Assembly (NCBI GenBank): GCA_025642075.2
Contig: JAODUO010000850.1
Coordinates: 84,501 to 148,500, forward strand
Length of the DNA stretch: 64,000 nt
Origin: Ridgeia piscesae
Lineage: Eukaryota; Annelida; Polychaeta; Sabellida; Siboglinidae
Direction of reading: 5' to 3'
The translations under genes and the position numbers were made by a program. The notes under the pieces were generated by a model. It was given only the letters and a program-made list of their open reading frames with translations, searched no databases and was not told the origin of the DNA. Shown here piece after piece: positions 49,750-62,100 of the stretch (position 1 is the first letter of the stretch; every line of letters starts with the position of its first letter).

Positions 49750-49868
49750 TGTATCATAAAACAACACGTGTATCAACGTTTATCCTAGTCCACAGTGCCT
49801 TTAATTTATTACCTCAGTCTTGTATTACCATAAAGTGCTGTATTTAACACCATGATAAACTCATTACA
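49750..49868 (-). repeat. 5' LTR (119 bp)
   Basis: The partner of 45375-45488. It stands upstream of gag in minus-strand orientation. Confidence 0.92.
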
Positions 49869-49990
49869 TTTGCCGCTATTTAAAATATAATACATCTTCA
49901 GACCTTTATATCCGCATCATTTGCAAAACGTCATTTCACCAAAAACATAGACTTATACACTTTTCCGTTTCATCCTTTCCTGTGTCTATT
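49869..49990 (-). repeat. Dispersed repeat, segment C, right flank of the LTR element
   Basis: Starts TTTGCCGCTATTTAAAATAT and matches 23957-24080, where it follows segment B directly. In this copy it runs straight into the CTATAG satellite. Confidence 0.88.
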
Positions 49991-49993
49991 TTT

Positions 49994-50335
49994 GCAGTTT
50001 TCTATAGAAAACTATAGGCCCCATAACATCTATAGAAAAATCTATAGTTTTTCTATAAAATATTCTTTAGAAAACTATAGACCCCGTGAATTCTATAGAA
50101 AATTTATAGTTTCCTATAGAATTCTATAGAAAACTATAGACCCCATACAATCTATAGAAAAATCTATAGAATTCTTTAGAAAACTATAGAAAAATCTATA
50201 ACATTATATAGAAAACTTTAGGCCACACAAAATCTATAGAAAATTCTGTAGAATTCTATAGAAAACTGCAAAATTCTATAGAATTCTATAGAAATCTGTA
50301 GAAAATCTATAGTTTTCTATATAATTTTTTGCCAA
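49994..50335. repeat. Palindromic CTATAG satellite, locus 3
   Basis: About 340 bp of the same repeat as 25785-26990. It includes GAAAACTATAGGCCCCATAA and CTATAGACCCCGTGAATTC variants also seen there near 26635. It abuts segment C. Confidence 0.92.
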
Positions 50336-53104
50336 AGGATTACATGGCCACCAGGTGCAGCACTAACACTGTCGTGTTCTCTTTCTACCCCCGAACAATC
50401 TGCTTCTGGAATAAGATCACACCGTATATTATTGAAATAGAAACCCCCAATAAATGCAATAATGAACCCCCCTTTCACGACGCCCAATCACCTATGTAAT
50501 GGCTCATGACACAATTGACTTACCCATTGGCCACCATGTTAGCGATTTCTAGGATTATAAGAAAACCAGGCGGAAGAAAATTTTCAAAATCATGTATATA
50601 TTGCCTGTTGTTATCATCATCTCCGTGACATGCTGGTCGAACTTAGTCAAATTCCAATATTTCATTCGCTCATAAAATGCTGCTATGTATATGACACCCG
50701 TCAATATTTACAAATGAATACAGGCAGTAATATAACATAGGTGTCAACAAACCAAATCACTGCCAAGTACCCATCCGCTTAGTAAAATCAGCAGAACTAA
50801 AATGCACCATTTCACTGTTAACGGCTTCCACAACCACACCTGGAAATCTGACTGCTCAAATGCACTTATGTCGCAGTAACTGAATGTTGAAAAAATCTAA
50901 ATCAAAAAATATATTGGATTATGCTTCCAACAGGAAGTCTAACTATGTCATGGCCCCCTAAATTGCTTGTAAAACAAACAACTAAACAAACACATTGCCC
51001 AACGCATGCACACAAGAAGCACTACAAACTCTTGCGTTAGCCCAAGTTTGCGGTGTTTGGTGGAAACCATCTGACACTTGAGACCTAAAAGACGACTGGG
51101 ATGCCAATATGTGTACTTTAATTACTGGTCGAGATCACTTGAACAAGAATGACCATTACTATTATCTACACTGGCGTTTTAATGTCAAATATGCAAAACC
51201 ATGCAAGTTTGTGGCTTTTTATATATTTCCTGTGAAATTTTTACTGATTTTCTTTCTTATTGCTACAAAATCTATTTTAATTCCGTATCTTTTTTCCTGT
51301 GATTTTACCCCCCCCCCACCTGGTTCAGCCCACCGCATTGCAGGTTTATTTCCTAGGCTACCATACCAAACTGGCTGGCCATACTTCAACGCGACTGCTC
51401 CAATGTGGAATGTAAAGCCTATTTGGCTTGCCATAGCTGCCAGTGACAGACGAAACGTGTTGTGTCCACGTCGAGTTTCAGTTATTTGTTGACATCATAT
51501 CTATCGCAGCCTAGGTCTGTTTATAAATATTATACGATTGAATGTGTGTTTCTGTGTTAACATTGCAGTTGATGGTAACACAATATTAGCAGGCCTTTAT
51601 CATGTCGCGGTTCTGATGCAATCGTGAGGTGTGGGCGATAAATGGACGATTTCAGTGTATTGTGCAATCTTGTCAGCTGGGTGGCAAATACTCTGAGTCA
51701 AATATCCCTTATATATTGACAGATGCTTTAATTTGCGATATACGCGACAAGAGCACGCGGCTACAGGGTAAGTATTAACCTCAATTGGTCTTGCGTTGCA
51801 ATTTGGATTTTCGACATTGGCATTGCCATTGGTGAATAGGGGTCCAATACTGGCAATAGCTATATCACTACCAGTGACACTGACACTCCACCAGGAGTGT
51901 TGGCCAGTATACCGACAAGACAACACACTGGCCTTTTGTATGGTTGACTCTGACTTTGTGACCATGTCTATGCTATGTGACTACCCATGGCATAGCCAAA
52001 AACATTTAGACTTTTAGTCATAGACATTATGTCTATGGCTGTGCCATGGCCTAGGCTATGGCCTATGCATTGCCTAAACAAATTTTTACTATAGACTAAG
52101 TCATGTCATAAACTCATAATAATAATACATTTTGTATGTGCTAAGCAATGTTCTAAATTTATTTTGGACGAGACTATTCACAGAGCAATTGACATCACGT
52201 ACTGCTCTACGGATAAGGGCACACTTTACTGCCACTATTCACAGAGCAATGATGTCACTGCTCTGAACATTAGGGAGACTTGCAGATAAGAAAGAGCATT
52301 TACTAGTTGCTATGCATGTTGTTATAATAATAATAATAATAAACTTTATTTAGACACTAGAATTTAATGTAAGTCTCTATTCAGTAATACTGACAATAAT
52401 AGTTACAAATTATAAGAAATAAATAGTTAAACATATGAACATGTATGTAGCTAAGTCATTGTTATGTGGAACTGAGCTGAAGAAAATAAAACTAAGCCAA
52501 GTTTACGTGACATTGTTGTAATTTATGTTATTTCTCAATTATAGTCAAGAAATAATGTATATAATTATATAAAATATGTAAGGGCACACTTTCCCTAATT
52601 CACAGAGCAGTTTATGTAGAAACACTACAATCAAACAATCATTGATCTAACATCATTATTTCCAGAGATATGATATTTCCAAATAAGAGAAAACCAACTT
52701 TTGAAATGGCTGTGAAAGATTGAATAACAGCATTAATTACATGAAAGAACACCATCTTATCCATGAACAAAAGTCAATTAGAGATATTGTTATTACAGGT
52801 ACCTTTACAGATAGTAAACATATAAAGGTACTAGAAACTGGAAGAAGCACATTTTAGTATGTTTGTCTAAAGCGCTACTCTAGCTGCCATGTCTCCCCTT
52901 AAGCCCACTGACTGTTAAATCAGGGATGATGTTCTATGGCTGTGACAGTTCACACCTGTGTGAGAGATCAGTGAGAGGGATTAGTCAGGTTGAGATGTAC
53001 GAGTTGGACAGTTGGTCTGTCCATCAGTAATAATGCTGAGTTTCTGGGCCTGACAGGTGCTGCCATCTGTTGCCCTCACTGAGCTGTGGAGTGTGTTTTG
53101 TAGG
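50336..53104. other. Non-coding, upstream of ANKZF1
   Basis: I recognise no gene. At 52318-52345 there is an ATAATAATAATAAACTTTATTT motif like those ending many invertebrate SINEs and MITEs. At about 52195-52310 two copies of CTATTCACAGAGCAAT...ACTGCTCT form a short imperfect tandem or inverted arrangement, with a third relative near 52590. Confidence 0.35.
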
Positions 53105-56100
53105 ATGGAAGGCATGACCACATCTACAACAGGCGTGGGAGTGGTGCAGCTGTATGACACGGAGACTGCTCAAAGTGTTCTCTCCACTCTCTCACTCGAG
53201 GGCAGCACTGCAGGGGACAAGAGAGGTGAGTTTGTGGAAGTTGTCGGTAAAGTTCTGACTTCCCAGATGGGACCAAGCCGCAATGCAAGAGCAGACTGAC
53301 GCAAGATTGTGAGATGTCATGTTTCTACCTAACAGTTGGCGTGAAAAGAGAAGATATGACTACTCAAAGAGGAGCAGAAGTACTTGAACGACCATTGCCC
53401 AAACATAAGAACATACTGTTTTTATAGGATATGTGGGTGTAATGTTTTGTTTTCACACATAAATGTCTTTTAATGAAGTCTTTTAATTGATTGCATAGGA
53501 GCTAGCCAAACTAAATGCCACTGGAACACAATGGTGGCACATTGTGCAGAAGTTGTTTGAAACATTATTTAAAATATACAATGGCTCCATGCTCATTGAA
53601 TCATCGTCACACATCCTGTAAATGGTATGTTCTTGTGTTTGGGCAATGGTTATTCGGGCGTTTTATTCCCCTTTTAAGTTGTTAAGGATAGTTATCATTC
53701 ACTTGCAGCTGTGTCGTAAGTATATAATTATATGGCATGATATTCACTGCAAAATAACACAAAATGTTGCTTCATTGTTAGAGTTTGGATATTGTAGATG
53801 AAATGGTTGCCGCAGTAACGGAGAATCTCTCCGTCTCAGACAGGATGTTCTGTTCCTTCTGCGATACGCCATTCAATGACAGGCGCCAACAGGTAGGGAG
53901 CATTCATTAACCATTCAGTGACAGGCGCCAACAGGTAATGAGCAGCCATTAATCATTCAGTTAATCCTTAATCAAGCCGTTAACCATTCCAGTGACAGGT
54001 TCCAACAAGTAGGGAGCATTCATTAACCATTCCGTGACAGGCGCCAACAGGTAATGAGCAGCCATTAATCATTCAGTTAATCCTTAATCAAGCCGTTAAC
54101 CATTCCAGTGACAGGTTCCAACAAGTAGGGAGCATTCATTAACCATTCCGTGACAGGCAAGAAAATTCAATTACTGAAGCACATTGTGGATTGTGGTAAT
54201 TGTCTTCAATTGTGTTCTTATTTTAAAAACTCCTGTGCAATGATGTCAGTGTAATTTTCAACTAAGCCTACTGTCAAAATTTTGATGTACCACATCTTCA
54301 ACACTTACAGGGTTGCAAACTTGCAATACTGCCGACTGAAAATAAAAAACCAAGACTCCATAACTTAACAAACTGTTCAGTCATCTCTCCTGTTGACTCA
54401 TGCATTGAGTGTCGCTTCTCAGAAATCACACTACAAATCTGACTGGCATCGCTTCAACCTGAAACAGAAACTGAAGTGCCAACCAACACTGTCCGAGGAG
54501 CTGTTTGAAGAGACAATGGGTCAGTGCATATACATCTCTTGTATATAAATACCACAGGTGTGTGAATCTCATAGTTCCATCATTACCGGACACTCAACTG
54601 ATGTAACTTTGTTCATATCATGTATTGCGTTGTTGAACCTTTGTGCTCCTCTGTGTGGGCCCAATTAAATCCACTGTATGAGTGAGTATCTGGCTATAGA
54701 TAGAGGTGGATTCAGGGGTAGAAATAACTCCAAAATATCTGGCAGTCAGCAGGACTGCCTAGTTGAGAAATCTGGCAGTCCTCAGGGATATCTGGCTGTC
54801 CTGAAAATGGCCCCCCAATTTTTTTGTTGCAAAATAACACAACAAACACAATATTTTAAAATCGAACAAATTTAATACAAAAGGCGAACATCAAACACAT
54901 ACGTACCCCCGCACCAACAACATATATACACCAACACCAGAAACATAATTATATATACCTGCACCGGAAACATAATTATATACACATACACCAGAAACAT
55001 ATATACATAAACACCAAAAACATATGTACATCAACAAGCTCGTTCATCTCACTCTTCCAATCTGGCAAGAGCTGTCACCAGATAACTGTCACTGTCATCA
55101 CTGTCACTCTCGCTATCACTGCCTCCACATGTCTGGTTGGGGCGACGTGTCAACTTGCTAAAACACAAATAAAAAATTAAGATTGATCATGACTTCTTTG
55201 TACGGTACCTGAAGTGGTGTAGAATGACATTTTGAACAACTACACATCGATAAGAAATAGAAGAAACGGTTTAAAAGGGCCCAACTAATTTAGGCCAGGT
55301 AAGTATAAGATTACCCATCTTTTGTAAGAATTATAGATGTTATGTCCCAAGTCACTTATGTCCCAATATTGTGGATGATATGTCCACACACAAGATGCTA
55401 AGTAACAGTTAAAATATGCAATGGGCTTGAAATGTTTGATACAGAAGTCACAGAAAATAATAGGTACAACTATTTCAGCTGATGAGCGTCACCGTTACGG
55501 CGTTGCCCCTTAGCCTATCACAATAAATGCCAGACATATTTTGGTTATTTCTACCAAATTATTATCTAGGTTGACTTAAAACACAGTAAGACACACATTC
55601 ATACACTGGTGGCTTCTCTAAATTGTAATATAATTAAGGATGGAATTAGATTAATATCCGCAACGGACTTGATCCAAGATGGATGCATAAACAAACATGG
55701 CTGACCACAAGCGTTTGGTTATTAGTACAACATTGAACAAGTCTTCCCACTTGTTACATTTACTGACAGTGCATTATATACAATCCCGAGTGTTTTTAAA
55801 TAGCATACAATCATATATGCATGCATAATTACCTTTTTCCTTTCGTTCATCCTCCGAAATCCACTCCGGAAATATGCCTCCACATGTTATTATCGGTAAA
55901 CAACTACGGCTACGCGCATCGCACTTTCCAACAATAAACTCTAACGTAAAACTGACTCGCTCAAATAAAACGCTCCGAAATTTTCCTTCGCTCCCTCTGA
56001 AGATCGTTGTGAAAATAAAATTTACAACGCGCCTTCGAAGATCGAAATGGAAAACATTAATTTCTAGTAACTGGTTAGTAATCCGGTAGGTTCATGACGA

Positions 56101-59100
56101 TTGTTTTCGTCTTGATCAATAGGGGTAGTTGGCGTTGTCGAAGATCGACATTGTGAATAAAAAATGGTAAAAATATTGCCGAATTTGGCGGGTGTCCGTC
56201 GGACTGCCGCTGATGCCATCTTCGGCAGTCCGACTGAATTTCTGGCAGTCCTCGGACTGCCGGACACCCACTATTTCGACCCCTGGTGGATGTTTCATAT
56301 TTGTGTATGACAAGTATTCGCATATTAACTGGAGTGTGGCTGAATGCTTCCCAGAAAAGACAAGTTGTGTTTCATTGGACAGGCCAGGGAGTATGGAGTA
56401 AAATGTTTTGTGCAGTCTGAGTCATGAGGTTTGGATGCGACACTAAATAAGATGTTACCTTTACATCATTGTCACTGTTCTAGGGGACATCTCCAGCATC
56501 TCTGGGTCTGGCTCCGACACCAGCAGCTCAGCAACAGATGGCGAAAGTGAAAGTCGTCATTCAGATAAACCAAAAGTGAAACTGTCAGCGGTTGAGAGGG
56601 AAGAGGAGAGTGGGTCGGACATGGAAGGGGTTGTGGAGGGAGTGGGGAGACTCAGCCCTTGGGTGTTCTTCAGGAACCCGCAGGAGGAGCTCCTCTCCAT
56701 CCACAGGGTGGTTCTGCTGCACAAGAAGGTGAAGGTCATCTGGTCATGTTGAATATCAAATCACCCCAACTACCACATCATTTTATGAGATGTGCTCTCA
56801 ATCAACAGAGTCACTCATATATAAGTGGGGCTGAACCTGGTGTTTTGTATTTAACATAGGCAGTTTGATTTGTAAGATGGCAAGTTGTTCCTCTCTTAAA
56901 AATAACTAATTCAGCACGAGTGCGTCCTTAGTGTACTAGACAACTTTGAAATCAAAGTGCGACACTGGTGTATGTTTATAGAATGACATGTAGGTCAATG
57001 TCAGTCAATATTTTCAAATAGCGCTCACTAACAAATTCCACTTTGTAATAACCTGTGTGATTGTGTTCCAGGCCCCAGGACACACACCCACACAGCTGGT
57101 GGAGTTGGCCACTGGTCTACCAGGGCACATGAAGTGGGCAGTGCTCATGGCCGGAGGGGGACACTTCGCAGCTGCCCTCTTTGACGGGTTAGTAGGCAAC
57201 TTACGTCTGTAAATCCATCTAGTTCAATCTAATGAAGTAAATTCTTACATGGTGGAGTTTCATCCCTCCGTGATGTCAATCATCTCATCGATCGTTTCTG
57301 TTGGAAATTTTTGAACTAAGTTGTTACAAATTTGCTATTATTACAGTACCACTGTTTGCCACCAGGGCGCAGGTTGTTGCTCACAAGACATTTCATCGAT
57401 ACGTGGTTCGAGCGAAGCGGGGCACTGCACAGAGCACTCGAGATGGCCAGGGTAACGCCCCTAAGTCTGGGGGTGCGAGTCTGAGGCGGTACAACGAGGC
57501 AGCTCTCACGCAGGTAATGTCAGTTATACAGTGCAATGACTGCATTATATGTAAGTGTTGCGGTATTTATCCCAAAATGAATTTATATAAAATTGGATAT
57601 ATTTTATCATAGTATGTCTACATGTATATATATACAACAACTAATTGTTGTAAATACACAGACATCTGAGTGAACTGTTTATTTTCACTTATTTTCTTTC
57701 TCTTTTTAAATGACATGAACATTGAAAATATAGTTACCATATTTGGACCATTCTATGTGATTCTTTGGTAGGTAACACCTTTAATCGGATTTGGTTTTAT
57801 TTGTAGCAGTTTGGAATCTGTGACTGGTGAATGGTTGTCTGATAATAATTGTGTCATAGCCTGTGTAATATGTGAGGAAACATGCATTTTCACACGTGAC
57901 ACTGGAATGTCTTAAAGCGACATGATCAGTTCGTGGCTTTTAATTTTTATTGCAAAATCATGTTAATCAGTATAAGTTATAACTATTGTAGCGTCCTGAC
58001 CGCCAATAAATGTTTTATCGAAACAGAACTGATTTTGTAATGTTAAAAGTCGAATGTTTATAAGAATCCCGACGCTGTCACTCAAATCGCCTACAACGGT
58101 TTCGAAAATGCCTCATGTTCGATGTGTACACAGAGTCTATTTGCATCTATTTTCAACCCCTAAATGGTACATGAAAACATATTTTGACTGTCTACGCTAT
58201 AATAGGTAAAATTTATACTGTATAACAAGATTTTGCAATAAAAATAAAAAGCCTCAAACGGACCATGTCGCTTTAAGAATCCAAAACAAAACCAAATATT
58301 ATCAATGGCTGATATTTATGCTACAGATTTCAGTTTTGAGAATGCACAGGAAATGGCTTTGATCATCTTTTGCCCTGTCACTGTGTCCTGAGTGGAAATG
58401 CAGGTGATGTCCTCATAACACTACAGATAGAGAGGACGTGTCTTGATGATTATGTCTTCACCAGGAGATCCAGGAGTTACTAAAGACGTGGTCAAACCAG
58501 CTGAGACAGTGCGACCGCATCTTCCTCCGAGCTCCCAGCTTCAACCGGGCGATATTCTTTGGGGGGCGAGAGGCCCCCCTACGGAAGGATGACCTGCGCA
58601 TCCGAACCATCCCCATCCAGACTCGCCGGCCGACCTTCCACGAAGTACAACGAATCCACAGATTGCTCGCAACAGTCCGTTGTCATGGTAACTACTGGAG
58701 GCTGTTGTGTTGAATAGAGTTAAATATCTTTTGTCTATGTGTTGTGTGACCTGCCGTTCTGTGAAGTGTGTCCGTGTTGTATTGATCCATCAGCGGCCTT
58801 TGACATTGATGAAGATTGAGCCTTTTCCACTGCTGCTGTGCTATGGAATGATCGTCCACAAGACATGGCTAAATGTGACACTTTGCACAACTTTAAGTCT
58901 CCTCAAGACTCACATATATACAAGCCTTTTATAAGTTAGATTTCTAGATTTTTGTAACAGCTATTTCGAGCAGGGTGACTTGGACTAGTTTTATTATTAT
59001 TTGTGACAACATTGCCACAGTCTGCATAAGTCCTCAGATATGTCTTGAGTTTAGATTGTTCACACAGCAATGTTCACAGCAGCCTCTTGTCCTCAGATAT

Positions 59101-62100
59101 GTCTTGAGTTTAGATTGTTCACACAGCAATGTTCACAGCAGCCTCTTGTCCTCAGATATGTCTTGAGTTTAGATTGTTCACACAGCAATGTTCACAGCAG
59201 CCTCTTGTCCTCAGATATGTCTTGAGTTTAGATCGTTCACACAGCAATGTTCAAAGCAGCCTCTTGTCCTCAGATATGTCTTGAGTTTAGATTGTTCACA
59301 CAGCAATGTTCACAGCAGCCTCTTGTCCTCAGATATGTCTTGAGTTTAGATTGTTCACACAGCAATGTTCAACAGCAGCCTCTTGTCCTCAGATATGCCT
59401 TGAGTTTAGATCGTTCACACAGCAATGTTCACAGCAGCCTCTTGTCCTCAGATATGTCTTGAGTTTGGATTGTTCACACAGCAATGTTCACAGCAGCCTC
59501 TTGTCCTCAGATATGCCTTGAGTTTAGATCGTTCACACAGCAATGTTCAAAGCAGCCTCTTGTTCTCAGATATGTCTTAAGTTTAGATCGTTCACACAGC
59601 AATGTTCAAAGCAGCCTCTTGTACTCAGATATGTCTTGAGTTTAGATCGTTCACACAGCAATGTTCAAAGCAGCCTCTTGTACTCAGATATGTCTTGAGT
59701 TTAGATCGTTCACACAGCAATGTTCACAGCAGCCTCTTGTCCTCAGATATGCCTTGAGTTTAGATTGTTCACACAGCAATGTTCACAGCAGCCTCTTGTC
59801 CTCAGATATGCCTTGAGTTTAGATTGTTCACACAGCAATGTTCACAGCAATGTCTTGTCCTCATATGTCTTGAGTTTAGATTGTTCATATAGCAATGTTC
59901 ACAGCAGCCTCTTGTCCTCAGATATGCCTTGAGTTTAGATTGTTCACACAGCAATGTTCACAGCAGCCTCTTGTCCTCAGATATGTCTTGAGTTTAGATT
60001 GTTCATATAGCAATGTTCACAGCAGCCTCTTGTCCTCAGATATGCCTTGAGTTTAGATTGTTCACACAGCAATGTTCACAGCAGCCTCTTGTCCTCAGAT
60101 ATGTCTTGAGTTTAGATTGTTCACACAGCTATGTTCACAGCAGCCTCTTGTCCTCAGATATGTCTTGAGTTTAGATTGTTCACACAGCAATGTTCACAGC
60201 AACATCTTGTATTCAGATATGTCTTGAGTTTAGATTGTTCACACAGCAATGTTCACAGCAGCCTCTTGTCCTCAGATATGTCTTGAGTTTAGATTGTTCA
60301 CACAGCAATGTTCACAGCAACATCTTGTATTCAGATATGTCTTGAGTTTAGATTGTTCACACAGCAATGTTCACAGCAGCCTCTTGTCCTCAGATATGTC
60401 TTGAGTTTAGATTGTTCACACAGCAATGTTCACAGCAACATCTTGTATTCAGATATGTCTTGAGTTTAGATTGTTCACACAGCAATGTTCAAAGCAGCCT
60501 CTTGTCCTCAGATATGTCTTGAGTTTAGATTGTTCACACAGCAATGTTCACAGCAGCCTCTTGTCCTCAGATATGTCTTGAGTTTAGATCGTTCACACAG
60601 CAATGTTCACAGCAATTTTCTGTCTCCAGGACGTGCCTTCAGTGTTCCTCGTCCTGTCCAACTGTCTCCAAAGAAGGACGCACCTGTCAGGAATCCTCCA
60701 CAGACCAAGCCAGCAGAGACAATCAACAAGGACGACTGTCCCCAAGGTAGACCTCTTCCAGTTAATCATACCTTCATCTTCCTTCATGTTTTGAAAATCC
60801 CTCATTATTGCATTTCCACAGTGTAATTGTGTCACGTTTGTATCGCGTCTAGTTATGTGTTTGTACTAGAGACAGTCCTTGACAAAGTCAGTTACTCAGG
60901 AGTTGTTAACTGTGAGCTGTGAATCTACAACAAATTATATGTATTTATCCCCGTCAGTTACTTCCCACGGCATAGATACATGAAAAAAGTATATATTCCA
61001 AACTGTGGAATCCATTATTTCAATTAACATGTTAACAAAGCAAAAAAGTAAGTTAAATATAGGGGTGAATGCATTTAAATTAAAACAGATATTTAGTAGA
61101 TAACATGTGTCTTTTTCCATGTGTCGTTGCAGAAGTGTTGTCACCCTACAGCACTGTAACAGTGGCGCCCCCTAGTGACCAAGAGAGCAGCTCTGACACA
61201 GAGATACAGTTCAGCTTGCACACATTGGACACTGCACACCTGAAAGAGTACGACTGCTCCGTGAAGCCACGCAGACGGAAGGGAAAAGGGGAAAACATTT
61301 CAAGGAAGACAGAACCGAAGCAGAAGGAACCTCCAGTAATGGGTGAGGCAGCTAAACTTTGGCTCGAAGTAGTTGGCCACACCCCTCAGACACACATGGC
61401 GACTGTTCTGGTTACTTCAATTTACACACAACAAATTTTATATTTTAGTTTTTACCCATTAGACCTTGGATGACTGAAAGTAGCCAGATGCCTGTCTCTG
61501 TGAGTGACTAGAAACTTGGATAATGCATGTACTGGGTAAATGGTGTCATCGCCTGGATACTTATGTACCTTCTGACATTGGAATCTTTAGTTTATTTGCT
61601 GTGCACTAGGGACATATTGGACATGGCTTTGTATTGGAATTTGGGAGATACTGAATTAGCACTGTTTGAAAATATCAACTGATAAAAGTTTCTACAGTTG
61701 TTTTGTATCCTGTGCAAACTCACATAGACATAAAATATACTAAGCCATGCCATAGGTGGTTTAATGAGTGATTGTAATAGTGACAAAGTCTCACTGATTG
61801 AAGTCACAAAATCAAAAAAGTTAAGTTACTTATATGCTGGTTTACGGATGTTAAGACACTAGTTTGACACTCGGTGACAGTGACACAAATGAGTCGAGGG
61901 TTTGAGAGTGCTGTCTTTGGTGTTAGCATTGTTTTATATCATGTTCAGTTAAGTTAGATCTCCACATAATGCAAAATAACCTCTTGGTTCGATTGCATCC
62001 AAGACACGGCTGAAATTGTTATATTTCACAGAAATGTCAACTGTTTTTCACATATCCATTGGTTTCAGCCAGCAATGTGATTTATTACTATAAATTACTG

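Larger units (their letters stand above)
45375..49868 (-). mobile_element. Ty3/gypsy LTR retrotransposon, decayed, nested in a repeat
   Basis: Two direct repeats beginning TG and ending CA (plus strand TGTATCATAAAACAACACG ... CTCATTACA) bound the element at 45375-45488 and 49750-49868. They differ by about four substitutions and one 5-bp indel. Inside, on the minus strand, lie gag, protease, RT, RNase H and integrase in the Ty3/gypsy order. A primer-binding-site candidate lies at 49749-49732 and a polypurine tract at 45500-45489. The flanks read TATGC and TTTGC, a 5-bp target duplication with one mismatch. The uninterrupted relative at about 23955 reads GGTATTTGCCGC. Several frameshifts and one stop make it inactive. 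Confidence 0.93.

Noticed and set aside
49994..50335. CRISPR-like appearance of regularly spaced palindromes
   Set aside because: Animal nuclear DNA, irregular spacing, and the same motif occurs as satellite elsewhere; no cas genes.
51600..51965. 121-codon minus-strand frame
   Set aside because: No domain, no splice context and low-complexity flanks; not separable from chance.
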